Source of the DNA: RGIG2206 sp045648425
GTDB lineage: Bacteria > Bacillota > Clostridia > Oscillospirales > Acutalibacteraceae
DNA length: 11,947 nucleotides
Direction of reading: 5' to 3'
Assembly (NCBI GenBank): GCA_045648425.1
Contig: JAZRNV010000116.1
Location: 1 to 11,947, forward strand
The notes beneath the pieces are model-generated. The model made no database searches, was not told the DNA's origin, and saw nothing but the letters and a program-made list of their open reading frames with translations. Made by a program: the position numbers and the translations under genes. Shown piece by piece: positions 6,509-11,947 of the stretch (positions are counted from its first letter, which is position 1; every line of letters starts with the position of its first letter).

Positions 6509-7756
6509 TTACCATTCGCCCTTGACAGCTTTGATGGCAAACTTGGCAATGTCGGTGTTGTCAACCGTTTTGCCATTGAAATACTCGGTGCCGTAACCCA
6601 GAGCAAATACGCCTACGTTAACACCGGTGTGATTGGTGGTGGTGAACTTAACGTCTTCAAGCTTGTAATCGTCGCCTGTCGGCAGAGTTACACCGCCGGT
6701 CTCGTGGTCGGAGGTAACGATAAGCATAGTATCGGGGTGCTCGATGCAATATTTTACTGCAACTGCAACTGCCTTGTCAAAGACGGCCACGTTATCCACT
6801 TTGCCCTGCATATCGTTGCTGTGGCCGGCCTTATCGGTGCCTGCATTTTCAACCATAAGGAAGAAGCCGTTTTCATTTTCGAGAGTCTTAAGAGCCATCT
6901 CGGTGGCCTGAGCAAGACGATAATCGCCTGACTTCATTGAAAAACTGGTAAAGCCAAAGAAGGGCAAATTCTTCTTAGAAGATCTGGTGAGGCAGAACTC
7001 AAACATACTGAAATCAGAAGTCAGATTAATGGTATCCATAAGGGGCTTGGTTTCTTCACTTGCGTTTACACCTGTAACAAAATCGGTATAGCCGCTGCCG
7101 ATAACCACGTCGGGCTTCATCTTTATAAACGAACGAGCAAGCTGAGCGGTATTGTTACGAGACATGTTATGTACGGCAAAGCCTGAGGGGGTTGCACCCA
7201 TAACGCTGTCAGAGGTAACAATGCCTATCTTTTTGCCCTTTTCACGGGCAATCTCGCTGATATTGGTAAGGTCGCGGCCGCGAGTATCCTGACCGATCGT
7301 ACCGTTGTCGGTTTTGGTGCCGGTTGCCAATGCGGTGGCAGATGCGGCTGAGTCGGTAACTGAGCTGTTGGCTGAATGGGTGGTAGCAAAGCCGCGGTTG
7401 GGCAGCTGGTCAAGCACAAGGCCTATGTCAAACTTAAAATCGCTGAATTTGTTGCAAATGGCGATGTCGTTAAGACCCATTCCGTCACCTATCATAACGA
7501 TTACGTTTTTGGGCTTAACGTATTTGGTAGCGGTTGCCTTATCCAAATCAGCAGCGGTAAAGGTAACAACCTGGCTGTAAAAGGGCTCAACCTCCGGCTC
7601 GGTAGATGAGGTGCCGCTTGAAGCGGTGGTGGATGCTACCGATGAAACGCCTGATGCTTTGGACGAAGTTGCTGAGCTGCTTGCCTCGGTTTGGCCGCAG
7701 CCCGCAAGACTTACGAGCATAGCCAGGGTTAGAAGTAGTGCTAACAGTTTTTTCAT
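6509..7756 (-). CDS. Alkaline phosphatase, PhoA-superfamily lipoprotein
   Basis: A 415-residue secreted phosphomonoesterase. The signal peptide ends in lipobox LAGC (Cys20), so the enzyme is probably anchored to the outer face of the membrane. A Ser/Thr/Ala-rich linker follows (about 24-55). Catalytic parts match E. coli PhoA: Asp91 in VMIGDGMG, nucleophile Ser136 in TDSAASATALATG, Arg200 in HNMSR, Glu303, Asp308 and His312 in ENAGTDKAGH, Asp350 and His351 in TSDHETGG, and His376. The third-metal-site position that is Asp153 in E. coli, or His in many homologues, appears to be Gly187 (MGATPSGF). It is somewhat shorter than typical enzymes of 430-550 residues. The ATG at 7756 is chosen because AGAGGAAAG precedes it; an upstream TTG at 7774 would overlap that RBS. 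It is the last gene of the uvrC operon, 14 nt after the YbaK gene. Confidence 0.95.
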   Translation of the reverse strand: MKKLLALLLTLAMLVSLAGCGQTEASSSATSSKASGVSSVASTTASSGTSSTEPEVEPFYSQVVTFTAADLDKATATKYVKPKNVIVMIGDGMGLNDIAICNKFSDFKFDIGLVLDQLPNRGFATTHSANSSVTDSAASATALATGTKTDNGTIGQDTRGRDLTNISEIAREKGKKIGIVTSDSVMGATPSGFAVHNMSRNNTAQLARSFIKMKPDVVIGSGYTDFVTGVNASEETKPLMDTINLTSDFSMFEFCLTRSSKKNLPFFGFTSFSMKSGDYRLAQATEMALKTLENENGFFLMVENAGTDKAGHSNDMQGKVDNVAVFDKAVAVAVKYCIEHPDTMLIVTSDHETGGVTLPTGDDYKLEDVKFTTTNHTGVNVGVFALGYGTEYFNGKTVDNTDIAKFAIKAVKGEW

Positions 7757-7770
7757 TTTTCTTTCCTCTT

Positions 7771-8247
7771 TCAAAATACTATTTCGGCAAAGCGTGCCTC
7801 TGCGGCACGGGCCAAATCAAAGGGCGACAGTATTATCTGTGCGCCTATTCGGCCACCGCTGACAATTATGTTGTCAAACTCTTTCGCAGAAGAGTGTATA
7901 ACCGTTTTAAACTTCTTTTTCATACCTATGCAGGTGCAACCGCCCCTTACATAGCCCGTCAAAGGAGTAATCTCTTTAACGGCAATAAGCGACACTGATT
8001 TTTCGCCCACTGCAAGGGCGGCCTTTTTAAGGTCAAGCTCTTTATGTATGGGTATTACAAAAACGTAGTGCTCACCGCTTTTGGCCACAGACACCAGTGT
8101 TTTAAAGGATTGCTCGTAGGATTGACCCAGCATATCAGCAACCGTTACGCCGTCAATAAACTCTTCGCAGGTATAAAGATTTATCTCATATGGTATTTTT
8201 AAGCGGTCAAGTATCCGCATTGCGTTGGTTTTAACCTCTTTAGCCAT
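7771..8247 (-). CDS. ybaK: YbaK/EbsC-type Cys-tRNA(Pro) deacylase
   Basis: A 158-residue trans-editing protein of the YbaK/ProX family, which hydrolyses Cys-tRNA(Pro) made by mistake by prolyl-tRNA synthetase. Visible landmarks are the N-terminal KTNAMRILDRLKIPYE, the conserved substrate-carbonyl Lys49 in SFKTLV, the central VIPIHKELDLKKAALAVG, GYVRGGC (98-104) with GMKK, and the C-terminal GGRIGAQIILSPFDL. The usual GGCSPIGMKK is GGCTCIGMKK here, a Cys replacing the Pro. The length is normal for the family. The ATG overlaps the end of the GH25 gene by eight bases, and its RBS AAAGGACAG lies inside that gene's 3' end, which suggests coupled translation. The phosphatase gene follows 14 nt later. 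The assignment to the YbaK family is firm; its precise tRNA specificity is not. Confidence 0.93.
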   Translation of the reverse strand: MAKEVKTNAMRILDRLKIPYEINLYTCEEFIDGVTVADMLGQSYEQSFKTLVSVAKSGEHYVFVIPIHKELDLKKAALAVGEKSVSLIAVKEITPLTGYVRGGCTCIGMKKKFKTVIHSSAKEFDNIIVSGGRIGAQIILSPFDLARAAEARFAEIVF

Positions 8248-9208
8248 TGTTTCTGTCCTTTTTCAAATTTTTAAAGGCAATATTCAAATCAACATTGCCG
8301 CTTATCCCTTTAACCCTGCCCGTATGGGAATGCTGAACGAGGGCAAAGTTTGACTGAGCAGGGGGTTCATCGGCGGTAGCAGCAATCCACAGCTCGTAGC
8401 TTTGAGCCAAAAGATGGCCGTCCATTCGGTCATAATACATTGACAGCGCCGTGTATATGCCTGCCCTATAAGAGGAATTCTCTTGGAGGGTGTCACAAAA
8501 GGCCTGTGCAATAGCTGTAACCTCATTGCTGTCAAGCTCTATCACGCTGTCATCTTCTATATCATAATAAACGGGATAGTCCAGATGCCTGCCCTTGAGA
8601 GCGGCAATAACATCCATCGCGTCCTGCCTTGCCTCCCCTTCGGTTTTGGCGTAGCTGTAAATGTATACACCCACGTCTATGCCTGCGCCGGTGGCCTTTG
8701 AATAATATTCTTCAAATTTGCGGTCGATGCCCCCCGAATAGCCCAGGCGCAAAATTGCAAACTCCACTCCGTCAGAAGCGACCGCCTGCCAGTTGATGCT
8801 GCCCTGCCAACGGGAAACGTCAATACCGTGAGCCACAGGAGTATTATATCTGAAATCGGTCTCAAAAGAAAGCTGTAAATCACTTGATACCCTTTCATCC
8901 CCTGCTCTTACCCACACCGACATAAGATAACGCGTGCCGGGGCTGAGCCCCTCAACCTTAAAATTGGGCTCTTCGCTTCTGCCCGAGCTGATAAAGCCAC
9001 CGCTTGAGTCATACAGCGCCCAGCCGTAGCCCTCAATCTCACCCTGCCATTCAATGTCAACCGATACCTTTACCCAATCCTTACCCACATCCACAGCTCG
9101 AGCTACAATTTGGTCGGGGCTTATGGGCTCGGCGGCAACGGGCTGCTCCCTGCCGCAAGAAACCAGCAACAGCATCAGCATCGCGGCCAATGCCGCAAGG
9201 CGCTTCAC
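8240..9208 (-). CDS. GH25 lysozyme-type lipoprotein with N-terminal fibronectin III-like domain
   Basis: A 322-residue exported muramidase-type protein. A short signal peptide ends in lipobox LLVSC (Cys18), so it is probably tethered to the membrane. Residues about 35-117 have the look of a fibronectin type III domain: alternating beta-like strands, VEGLSPGTRYLMSVWV, and a final LSFET. The glycoside hydrolase 25 domain fills about 126-315: HGIDVSRWQGSINW with Asp130, GVEFAILRLGYSGG, GIDVGVYIYSYA, YPVYYDIEDD with the catalytic Asp216-x-Glu218 pair, and YELWIA and VDLN near the end. The start is GTG at 9208, whose last bases overlap the uvrC TGA (GTGA), with GGGGAGGAG upstream. It presumably cuts the N-acetylmuramyl-glucosaminyl bond in the cell's own wall. 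No phage gene is nearby, so a housekeeping wall-remodelling role is more likely than lysis. Confidence 0.93.
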   Translation of the reverse strand: MKRLAALAAMLMLLLVSCGREQPVAAEPISPDQIVARAVDVGKDWVKVSVDIEWQGEIEGYGWALYDSSGGFISSGRSEEPNFKVEGLSPGTRYLMSVWVRAGDERVSSDLQLSFETDFRYNTPVAHGIDVSRWQGSINWQAVASDGVEFAILRLGYSGGIDRKFEEYYSKATGAGIDVGVYIYSYAKTEGEARQDAMDVIAALKGRHLDYPVYYDIEDDSVIELDSNEVTAIAQAFCDTLQENSSYRAGIYTALSMYYDRMDGHLLAQSYELWIAATADEPPAQSNFALVQHSHTGRVKGISGNVDLNIAFKNLKKDRNNG

Positions 9209-11043
9209 TGCTGCTCCTCCCCGTGAAAGTGATCATATACCCTTTGGGCTGCCGACCTGTTCATACCCTTAACGCGCATTAAATCTTCAACCTCGGCCAT
9301 AGATACCGCCCTCACGGTGCCAAAGTGTGCCATCAGCTGCTTTGCTCGGGTTTCACCAATGCCCTCAATGGATGTAAGGGATGAGCCCAGCATCTTCTTT
9401 TTGCGGCGGCGGTTGTGGTAGCCAATGGCAAAGCGGTGCACCTCTTCCTGAATGGCATAAACCAAGTTGTAGGCGCTGCGTGTTGCCTTAATGGCAATTT
9501 CGCCACCCTGATGGGTGATGGCGCGAGTGCGATGCTTATCATCCTTAACCATACCGAAAACAGGCAGCTCAAGGCCTGCTTCCTTTATGATTTCGGACAC
9601 AGCCGCCACCTGGCCCTTGCCGCCGTCAAGGAGGATAAGGTCGGGCAAGCGTCCAAAATAATCGTCATCTTCACTGTGCTTTTTGTATTCGTTGATTCTG
9701 CGCGTCATAACCTCTGCCATAGATGCGCAGTCATCGTTTTGATAGTTTTCTATCTTAAATTTGCGATACCCCTCTTTGTATGGAGCGCCGTTTTTAAAGA
9801 CCACCATACCGGCCACCGTTTCATCCCCTGCGGTATGAGATATGTCATAGGCCTCAATAAATTCGGGAGGGGCAGCCATACCCAACAGACGGGCCAGCTC
9901 ATCAAGCCCTGCCGTCTCGTGACCCTTGCGGCTGAGCACCTCGGCAAGATACTCGGCGGCATTTCGGCGGCAAAGCTCGGTAAGGGTGCGCTGCTCGCCC
10001 CGTTGCGGAACTGTAATAGTGCATTTTTTGCCCCGTTGCTCGGTAAGAATATCGCTCAAAAGTTCAACATCCGCGACCTCTCCGTCGCAACTGATGCGTG
10101 GTGGAATCTCACTGCCCCCCGAATATAGCTGAAGTATAAAATCGGCACGGGCAGAGGGAGCGTCTTCAATAGAATCAACCAAAAAACGACGGGTATCTCG
10201 CAGACTGCCGCCGCGGAAAATAAAGACCTCAAAGCAGCTTTTTTCGGGAGCAGAGGAAAGAGCAATAACATCCTGCTCCTTTACTTCCTTAGACACCACG
10301 TTTTGCTTAACCTGCATCGCCCTCATAGCTGCAATGCGGTCGCGAAGTCGGGCGGCCCGTTCAAAATCGAGGCGTTCTGCCGCCTGCTCCATCTCGTTGG
10401 TCATAGCTGCAATGGCGGCCGCCGACCCATTTTGCAAAAAGTCAAGGGCACCCTGCACCGATTCTTCATAATCCTGCTCGCTTATCTTGCCGCAGCAGGG
10501 GGCCGAGCATTGCCCGATATGATAGTTAAGACAGGGCTTTGCACCACGCTTATTCATATCCTTGGCCTGCTTGCCGCAGTGGGGCAGACAAAAGGCCTTT
10601 TTGGCGCCGTCCACCGCCCTGGAAACGCTGTAAAGAGAGTAGTAGGGGCCAAGATATTCGGCACCGTCATCGGCTATTTGCTTGACGGCATCAACCATAC
10701 GCCAGGGGCGCTTGGTAACACGAATATAATGAAAGCCCTTGGCATCCTTAAGCAGAATGTTGTATTTGGGCATATTTTGCTTTATAAGTGAACATTCAAG
10801 CATCAGCGCCTCAATCTCGCTGTTGCAAAGGATGTATTCAAAATTCTCAACTCGAGCCACCATCTGACGCACCTTTTCGGCGTGATGCTCGCCACTGCCG
10901 AAGTATTGGCTGACTCGGTTGCGCAGGGCCTTTGCCTTGCCGATATATATAATTTTGCCCGACTTATCCTTCATAATATAAACGCCGGGGGTCAAGGGCA
11001 ATCGTCTCGCCTTGGCCATCAATCGGTTCATTCGTTCATCCAT
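9205..11043 (-). CDS. uvrC: Excinuclease ABC subunit C (UvrC)
   Basis: A 612-residue nucleotide-excision-repair endonuclease that makes both incisions around a lesion after UvrA and UvrB load. The N-terminal GIY-YIG nuclease shows PGVYIM (19-24) and IYIGKAKALRNRV (32-44, Arg41). A cysteine cluster (Cys152, Cys156, Cys171, Cys179, Cys183, with CLNYHIGQC) is where homologues bind an iron-sulfur cluster. The UVR motif that contacts UvrB is around 205-240 (AERLDFERAARLRDRI). The RNase H-like second nuclease includes YDISHTAG and DLILLDGGKGQ. The C terminus has tandem helix-hairpin-helix motifs (SIEGIGETRAKQL and MRVKGMNRSAAQRV). The ATG at 11043 is chosen over the upstream one at 11061 because AAAGGAGGG lies between them. 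It is full length and the first gene of a four-gene operon with a clear promoter at 11069-11097. Confidence 0.98.
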   Translation of the reverse strand: MDERMNRLMAKARRLPLTPGVYIMKDKSGKIIYIGKAKALRNRVSQYFGSGEHHAEKVRQMVARVENFEYILCNSEIEALMLECSLIKQNMPKYNILLKDAKGFHYIRVTKRPWRMVDAVKQIADDGAEYLGPYYSLYSVSRAVDGAKKAFCLPHCGKQAKDMNKRGAKPCLNYHIGQCSAPCCGKISEQDYEESVQGALDFLQNGSAAAIAAMTNEMEQAAERLDFERAARLRDRIAAMRAMQVKQNVVSKEVKEQDVIALSSAPEKSCFEVFIFRGGSLRDTRRFLVDSIEDAPSARADFILQLYSGGSEIPPRISCDGEVADVELLSDILTEQRGKKCTITVPQRGEQRTLTELCRRNAAEYLAEVLSRKGHETAGLDELARLLGMAAPPEFIEAYDISHTAGDETVAGMVVFKNGAPYKEGYRKFKIENYQNDDCASMAEVMTRRINEYKKHSEDDDYFGRLPDLILLDGGKGQVAAVSEIIKEAGLELPVFGMVKDDKHRTRAITHQGGEIAIKATRSAYNLVYAIQEEVHRFAIGYHNRRRKKKMLGSSLTSIEGIGETRAKQLMAHFGTVRAVSMAEVEDLMRVKGMNRSAAQRVYDHFHGEEQQ

Positions 11044-11068
11044 CGTCAGCCCTCCTTTCATATTTATA

Positions 11069-11097
11069 ATGATACCAAATAGCAGCCGTCATTGCAA
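11069..11097 (-). promoter_or_regulatory. SigA-type promoter of the uvrC operon
   Basis: On the minus strand TTGCAA (11097-11092), a 17-nt spacer and TATCAT (11074-11069) form a good vegetative promoter. Transcription would begin near 11062, leaving a leader of about 20 nt that contains the AAAGGAGGG ribosome binding site of uvrC. No LexA-like or other operator stands out. Confidence 0.75.
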
Positions 11098-11170
11098 GAC
11101 TGTTTGAGATGCAAATGTTGGTGCGAATATTGAATTTTTAGGGGGAGTGCTAAAACAAGCTTATATGATT

Positions 11171-11235
11171 AGCTTTGTAAGATCTGCACGATTAATCCCC
11201 ACCGAGAAATCGGTGGGGATTAATCGTGCAAAGCT
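11171..11235. repeat. Large perfect hairpin overlapping the stop of the Cys-rich gene
   Basis: A perfect 20-bp inverted repeat (11186-11205 with 11210-11229) closed by a GAAA loop on the plus strand. Beyond it, AGCTTT at 11171-11176 can pair with AAAGCT at 11230-11235 if 9 nt on the left side bulge out. The right half includes the last codons and TAA (11220-11222) of the minus-strand small gene. Neither side is followed by a T-tract, so it is not a classical intrinsic terminator. It may still stabilise the mRNA 3' end, terminate weakly, or be a small repeat element. Confidence 0.85.
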
Positions 11236-11396
11236 CTTAGTAATTCTTCTTTCAAAGAATTCAACGTTTCTGATTTAATGTTAATATATATGCAATCCGC
11301 ACAGTGTCCTTGCGTATCCAGTCGGATGCTTTCTAAAATACACTTTCCCTGTTTTTGATATATGCAAAGCTCGTTTTCGCAAGATAATAGGGCCAC
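11220..11396 (-). CDS. Small Cys-rich protein, function unknown
   Basis: A 58-residue protein with five cysteines at positions 6, 11, 19, 32 and 35, in the pattern C-x4-C-x7-C-x12-C-x2-C. Short Cys-rich proteins of this style (CENELCIY, then GKC and CADCIYI) are seen in Clostridia as hypotheticals, and the spacing suggests a small metal-binding fold. The C-terminal part (KSETLNSLKEELLRALH) looks like an amphipathic helix. The GTG at 11396 is chosen because GAGG lies eight bases upstream; a GTG at 11405 would overlap that RBS. A strong promoter precedes it at 11415-11443. It is divergent from the XRE-type regulator, and its stop codon lies within the large hairpin. I cannot assign a function. 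Coding status is supported by promoter, RBS and cysteine pattern, but not proven. Confidence 0.7.
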   Translation of the reverse strand: MALLSCENELCIYQKQGKCILESIRLDTQGHCADCIYINIKSETLNSLKEELLRALHD

Positions 11397-11414
11397 AAAA
11401 ATCACCTCAAGACA

Positions 11415-11443
11415 ATTTTAACACAAATCGCTCGTGATATCAA
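11415..11443 (-). promoter_or_regulatory. Promoter of the small Cys-rich gene
   Basis: On the minus strand TTGATA (11443-11438), a 17-nt spacer and TAAAAT (11420-11415) make a good SigA promoter 18 nt before the GTG at 11396. The repeat element at 11443-11456 abuts its -35 box, so a regulator bound there could affect it. Confidence 0.75.
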
Positions 11444-11514
11444 GTACGCGAAGTATTTTTAACATCAACTTACCTATACTTAACCCATGGACTATCGAGT
11501 AAATGAAGTATAGG
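11443..11514. promoter_or_regulatory. Repeated AAGTAT elements in the divergent intergenic region (candidate operators)
   Basis: The pattern AGTANNNGAAGTAT occurs as a direct repeat at 11443-11456 and 11498-11511. In addition, CCTATACTT at 11473-11481 is the exact inverse of AAGTATAGG at 11506-11514. The element thus appears three times in about 70 bp between two divergent genes, one of which encodes an XRE-type DNA-binding protein. TATACT at 11475-11480 could be the -10 box of the regulator gene, though no good -35 is seen. Autoregulation is inferred. Confidence 0.5.
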
Positions 11515-11523
11515 GTGATAACG

Positions 11524-11766
11524 ATGAAATTAAATGAAGCCGTTGCATACAGAATAAAGGAGCTTTGCAAAGAACGAGGAATAACACAGTATCAATTATA
11601 TTTAAAAACCGGGGTTCCGCAATCGACACTTAGCACAATTATGAAGTGTGCCTATCCCAGTATGAAGCTTAGAATAGTATATGAGATTTGTGACGGGTTA
11701 GAAATAAATCTTGAAGACTTTTTCGCTTCTGATATATTTAGACGGGAAAACATCGAAGACTGTTAA
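11524..11766 (+). CDS. Small XRE-family helix-turn-helix regulator
   Basis: An 80-residue protein that is almost entirely a Cro/CI-type helix-turn-helix domain: VAYRIKELCKERGITQYQLYLKTGVPQSTLSTIM, with residues 21-40 forming the HTH and STLSTIM the recognition helix. The fourth and fifth helices cover LRIVYEICDGLEINLEDFF. No sensor or oligomerisation domain follows, so it probably binds DNA as a dimer. The ATG at 11524 is preferred since AGGGTGAT sits just upstream; an in-frame ATG at 11503 lacks an RBS and overlaps the repeat elements. It is divergent from the Cys-rich gene, with the likely operators between them, and ends at the terminator at 11786-11824. It could be a chromosomal regulator or an antitoxin-like protein, but no toxin-like partner is recognised. 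Confidence 0.88.
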   Translation: MKLNEAVAYRIKELCKERGITQYQLYLKTGVPQSTLSTIMKCAYPSMKLRIVYEICDGLEINLEDFFASDIFRRENIEDC

Positions 11767-11785
11767 TCAAACAAATTATTCATTA

Positions 11786-11824
11786 AATAAAAAGGCCCCC
11801 TTCAGGCAAGGGGGCCTTTTTATT
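11786..11824. terminator. Bidirectional intrinsic terminator
   Basis: A 17-bp inverted repeat (11786-11802 with 11808-11824) with a GC-rich core (GGCCCCC with GGGGGCC), a 5-nt loop and flanking A- and T-runs on both sides. It lies 19 nt after the XRE stop and its right edge touches the stop codon of the minus-strand gene that follows. It therefore serves the two convergent genes. Confidence 0.93.
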
Positions 11825-11947
11825 ATTCTTCAACCTCGGGCAGCTTTTCAATTCTTACCCTTTCAATGCGGCGCTCGCTGACGCCCTCAACGGTAAATTC
11901 ACAGTTGCCTGCGGTAACCTTAATATTTTCACCCTCGTCGGGGATGC
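11823..11947 (-). CDS. C-terminal end of a CorC/HlyC-type (hemolysin family) CBS-domain protein, partial
   Basis: Reading on the minus strand from the window edge to the TAA at 11825-11823 gives 40 residues that end in EVEE, too short a fragment to stand as an isolated frame. The segment GENIKVTAGNCEFTVEGVSERRIERVRI matches the typical end of the CorC_HlyC (transporter-associated) domain, in which a beta strand is followed by a V-x-x-RRI-x-x-VRI pattern. Full-length proteins of this family have an N-terminal DUF21 membrane domain, a CBS pair and this domain, and are linked to magnesium or cobalt transport or efflux. Those parts lie beyond the window, so the assignment rests on the last 40 residues. 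The coding end abuts the shared terminator. Confidence 0.72.
   Translation of the reverse strand, partial: IPDEGENIKVTAGNCEFTVEGVSERRIERVRIEKLPEVEE

Noticed and set aside
8240..9208. Prophage endolysin interpretation of the GH25 gene
   Set aside because: It carries a lipoprotein signal and FnIII-like domain, sits in an operon with uvrC and ybaK, and no holin or other phage gene is nearby.
9415..10128. Long open frame on the plus strand opposite uvrC
   Set aside because: An antisense shadow of a fully conserved UvrC; its translation shows no recognisable domain.
11171..11235. Calling the large palindrome an ordinary intrinsic terminator
   Set aside because: There is no T-tract on either strand, so it was listed as a repeat/hairpin of unknown role instead.
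11220..11766. Firm toxin-antitoxin call for the Cys-rich/XRE pair
   Set aside because: The genes are divergent rather than co-transcribed, and the small protein shows no known toxin motif.
1..11947. CRISPR array, tRNA/rRNA genes, insertion sequences or riboswitches
   Set aside because: No regularly spaced repeats, cloverleaf-like segments, transposase frames with terminal repeats, or long structured leaders were found by eye.

Overview
The window looks like chromosomal DNA from a low-to-mid GC Firmicute of the class Clostridia, probably an uncultured gut Oscillospiraceae/Ruminococcaceae-type organism. This is inferred from gene families and signals: strong AGGAGG-like ribosome binding sites, SigA-type promoters, lipoproteins with lipoboxes, a fused-type clostridial FtsX-like ABC permease, and a GIY-YIG UvrC of Firmicute style. 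TAA, TAG and TGA all serve as stops, so the standard bacterial code fits. I see no transposase, integrase, phage gene, tRNA, rRNA or CRISPR array.

Layout. (1) Positions 1-3005, plus strand: the C-terminal part of an FtsX-like ABC transporter permease, a small two-TM protein with a C-terminal zinc ribbon, and a Gfo/Idh/MocA-family oxidoreductase. They are spaced 12 and 20 nt apart and end at a hairpin. (2) Positions 3012-3883: a near-consensus promoter drives an unrecognised four-TM membrane protein. (3) Positions 3888-6408: a DeoR-family repressor (minus) is divergent from a two-gene operon (plus) of a zinc polyol-phosphate-type dehydrogenase (GatD-like) and an epimerase of the ribulose-phosphate/allulose-6-phosphate 3-epimerase fold (AlsE-like). 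The intergenic region carries three copies of TTTCGTTT, a good operator candidate. (4) Positions 6462-11097, minus strand: a tight operon reading uvrC, a GH25 lysozyme-type lipoprotein, a YbaK-type Cys-tRNA deacylase, then an alkaline phosphatase lipoprotein. It has a clear promoter upstream of uvrC and a strong bidirectional terminator after the phosphatase. (5) Positions 11171-11824: a small divergent module with a 58-residue Cys-rich protein (minus) and an 80-residue XRE-type regulator (plus). They share an intergenic region with repeated AAGTAT-containing elements, and a 20-bp perfect hairpin overlaps the stop codon of the Cys-rich gene. (6) Positions 11823-11947, minus: the last 40 residues of a CorC/HlyC-type CBS-domain membrane protein.

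How they work together. The clearest functional unit is the DeoR/dehydrogenase/epimerase locus, which probably oxidises a phosphorylated polyol to a ketose phosphate and epimerises it towards central metabolism. No kinase or transporter is present in the window. The uvrC operon is structurally coupled by overlaps, but its members belong to unrelated processes (DNA repair, wall hydrolysis, tRNA proofreading, phosphate release). Most of the window is ordinary chromosome. The less-explored parts are the Cys-rich/XRE module with its repeats and hairpin, the four-TM protein, and the unusual metal-site residue of the phosphatase. I did not find convincing evidence of a wholly new system.
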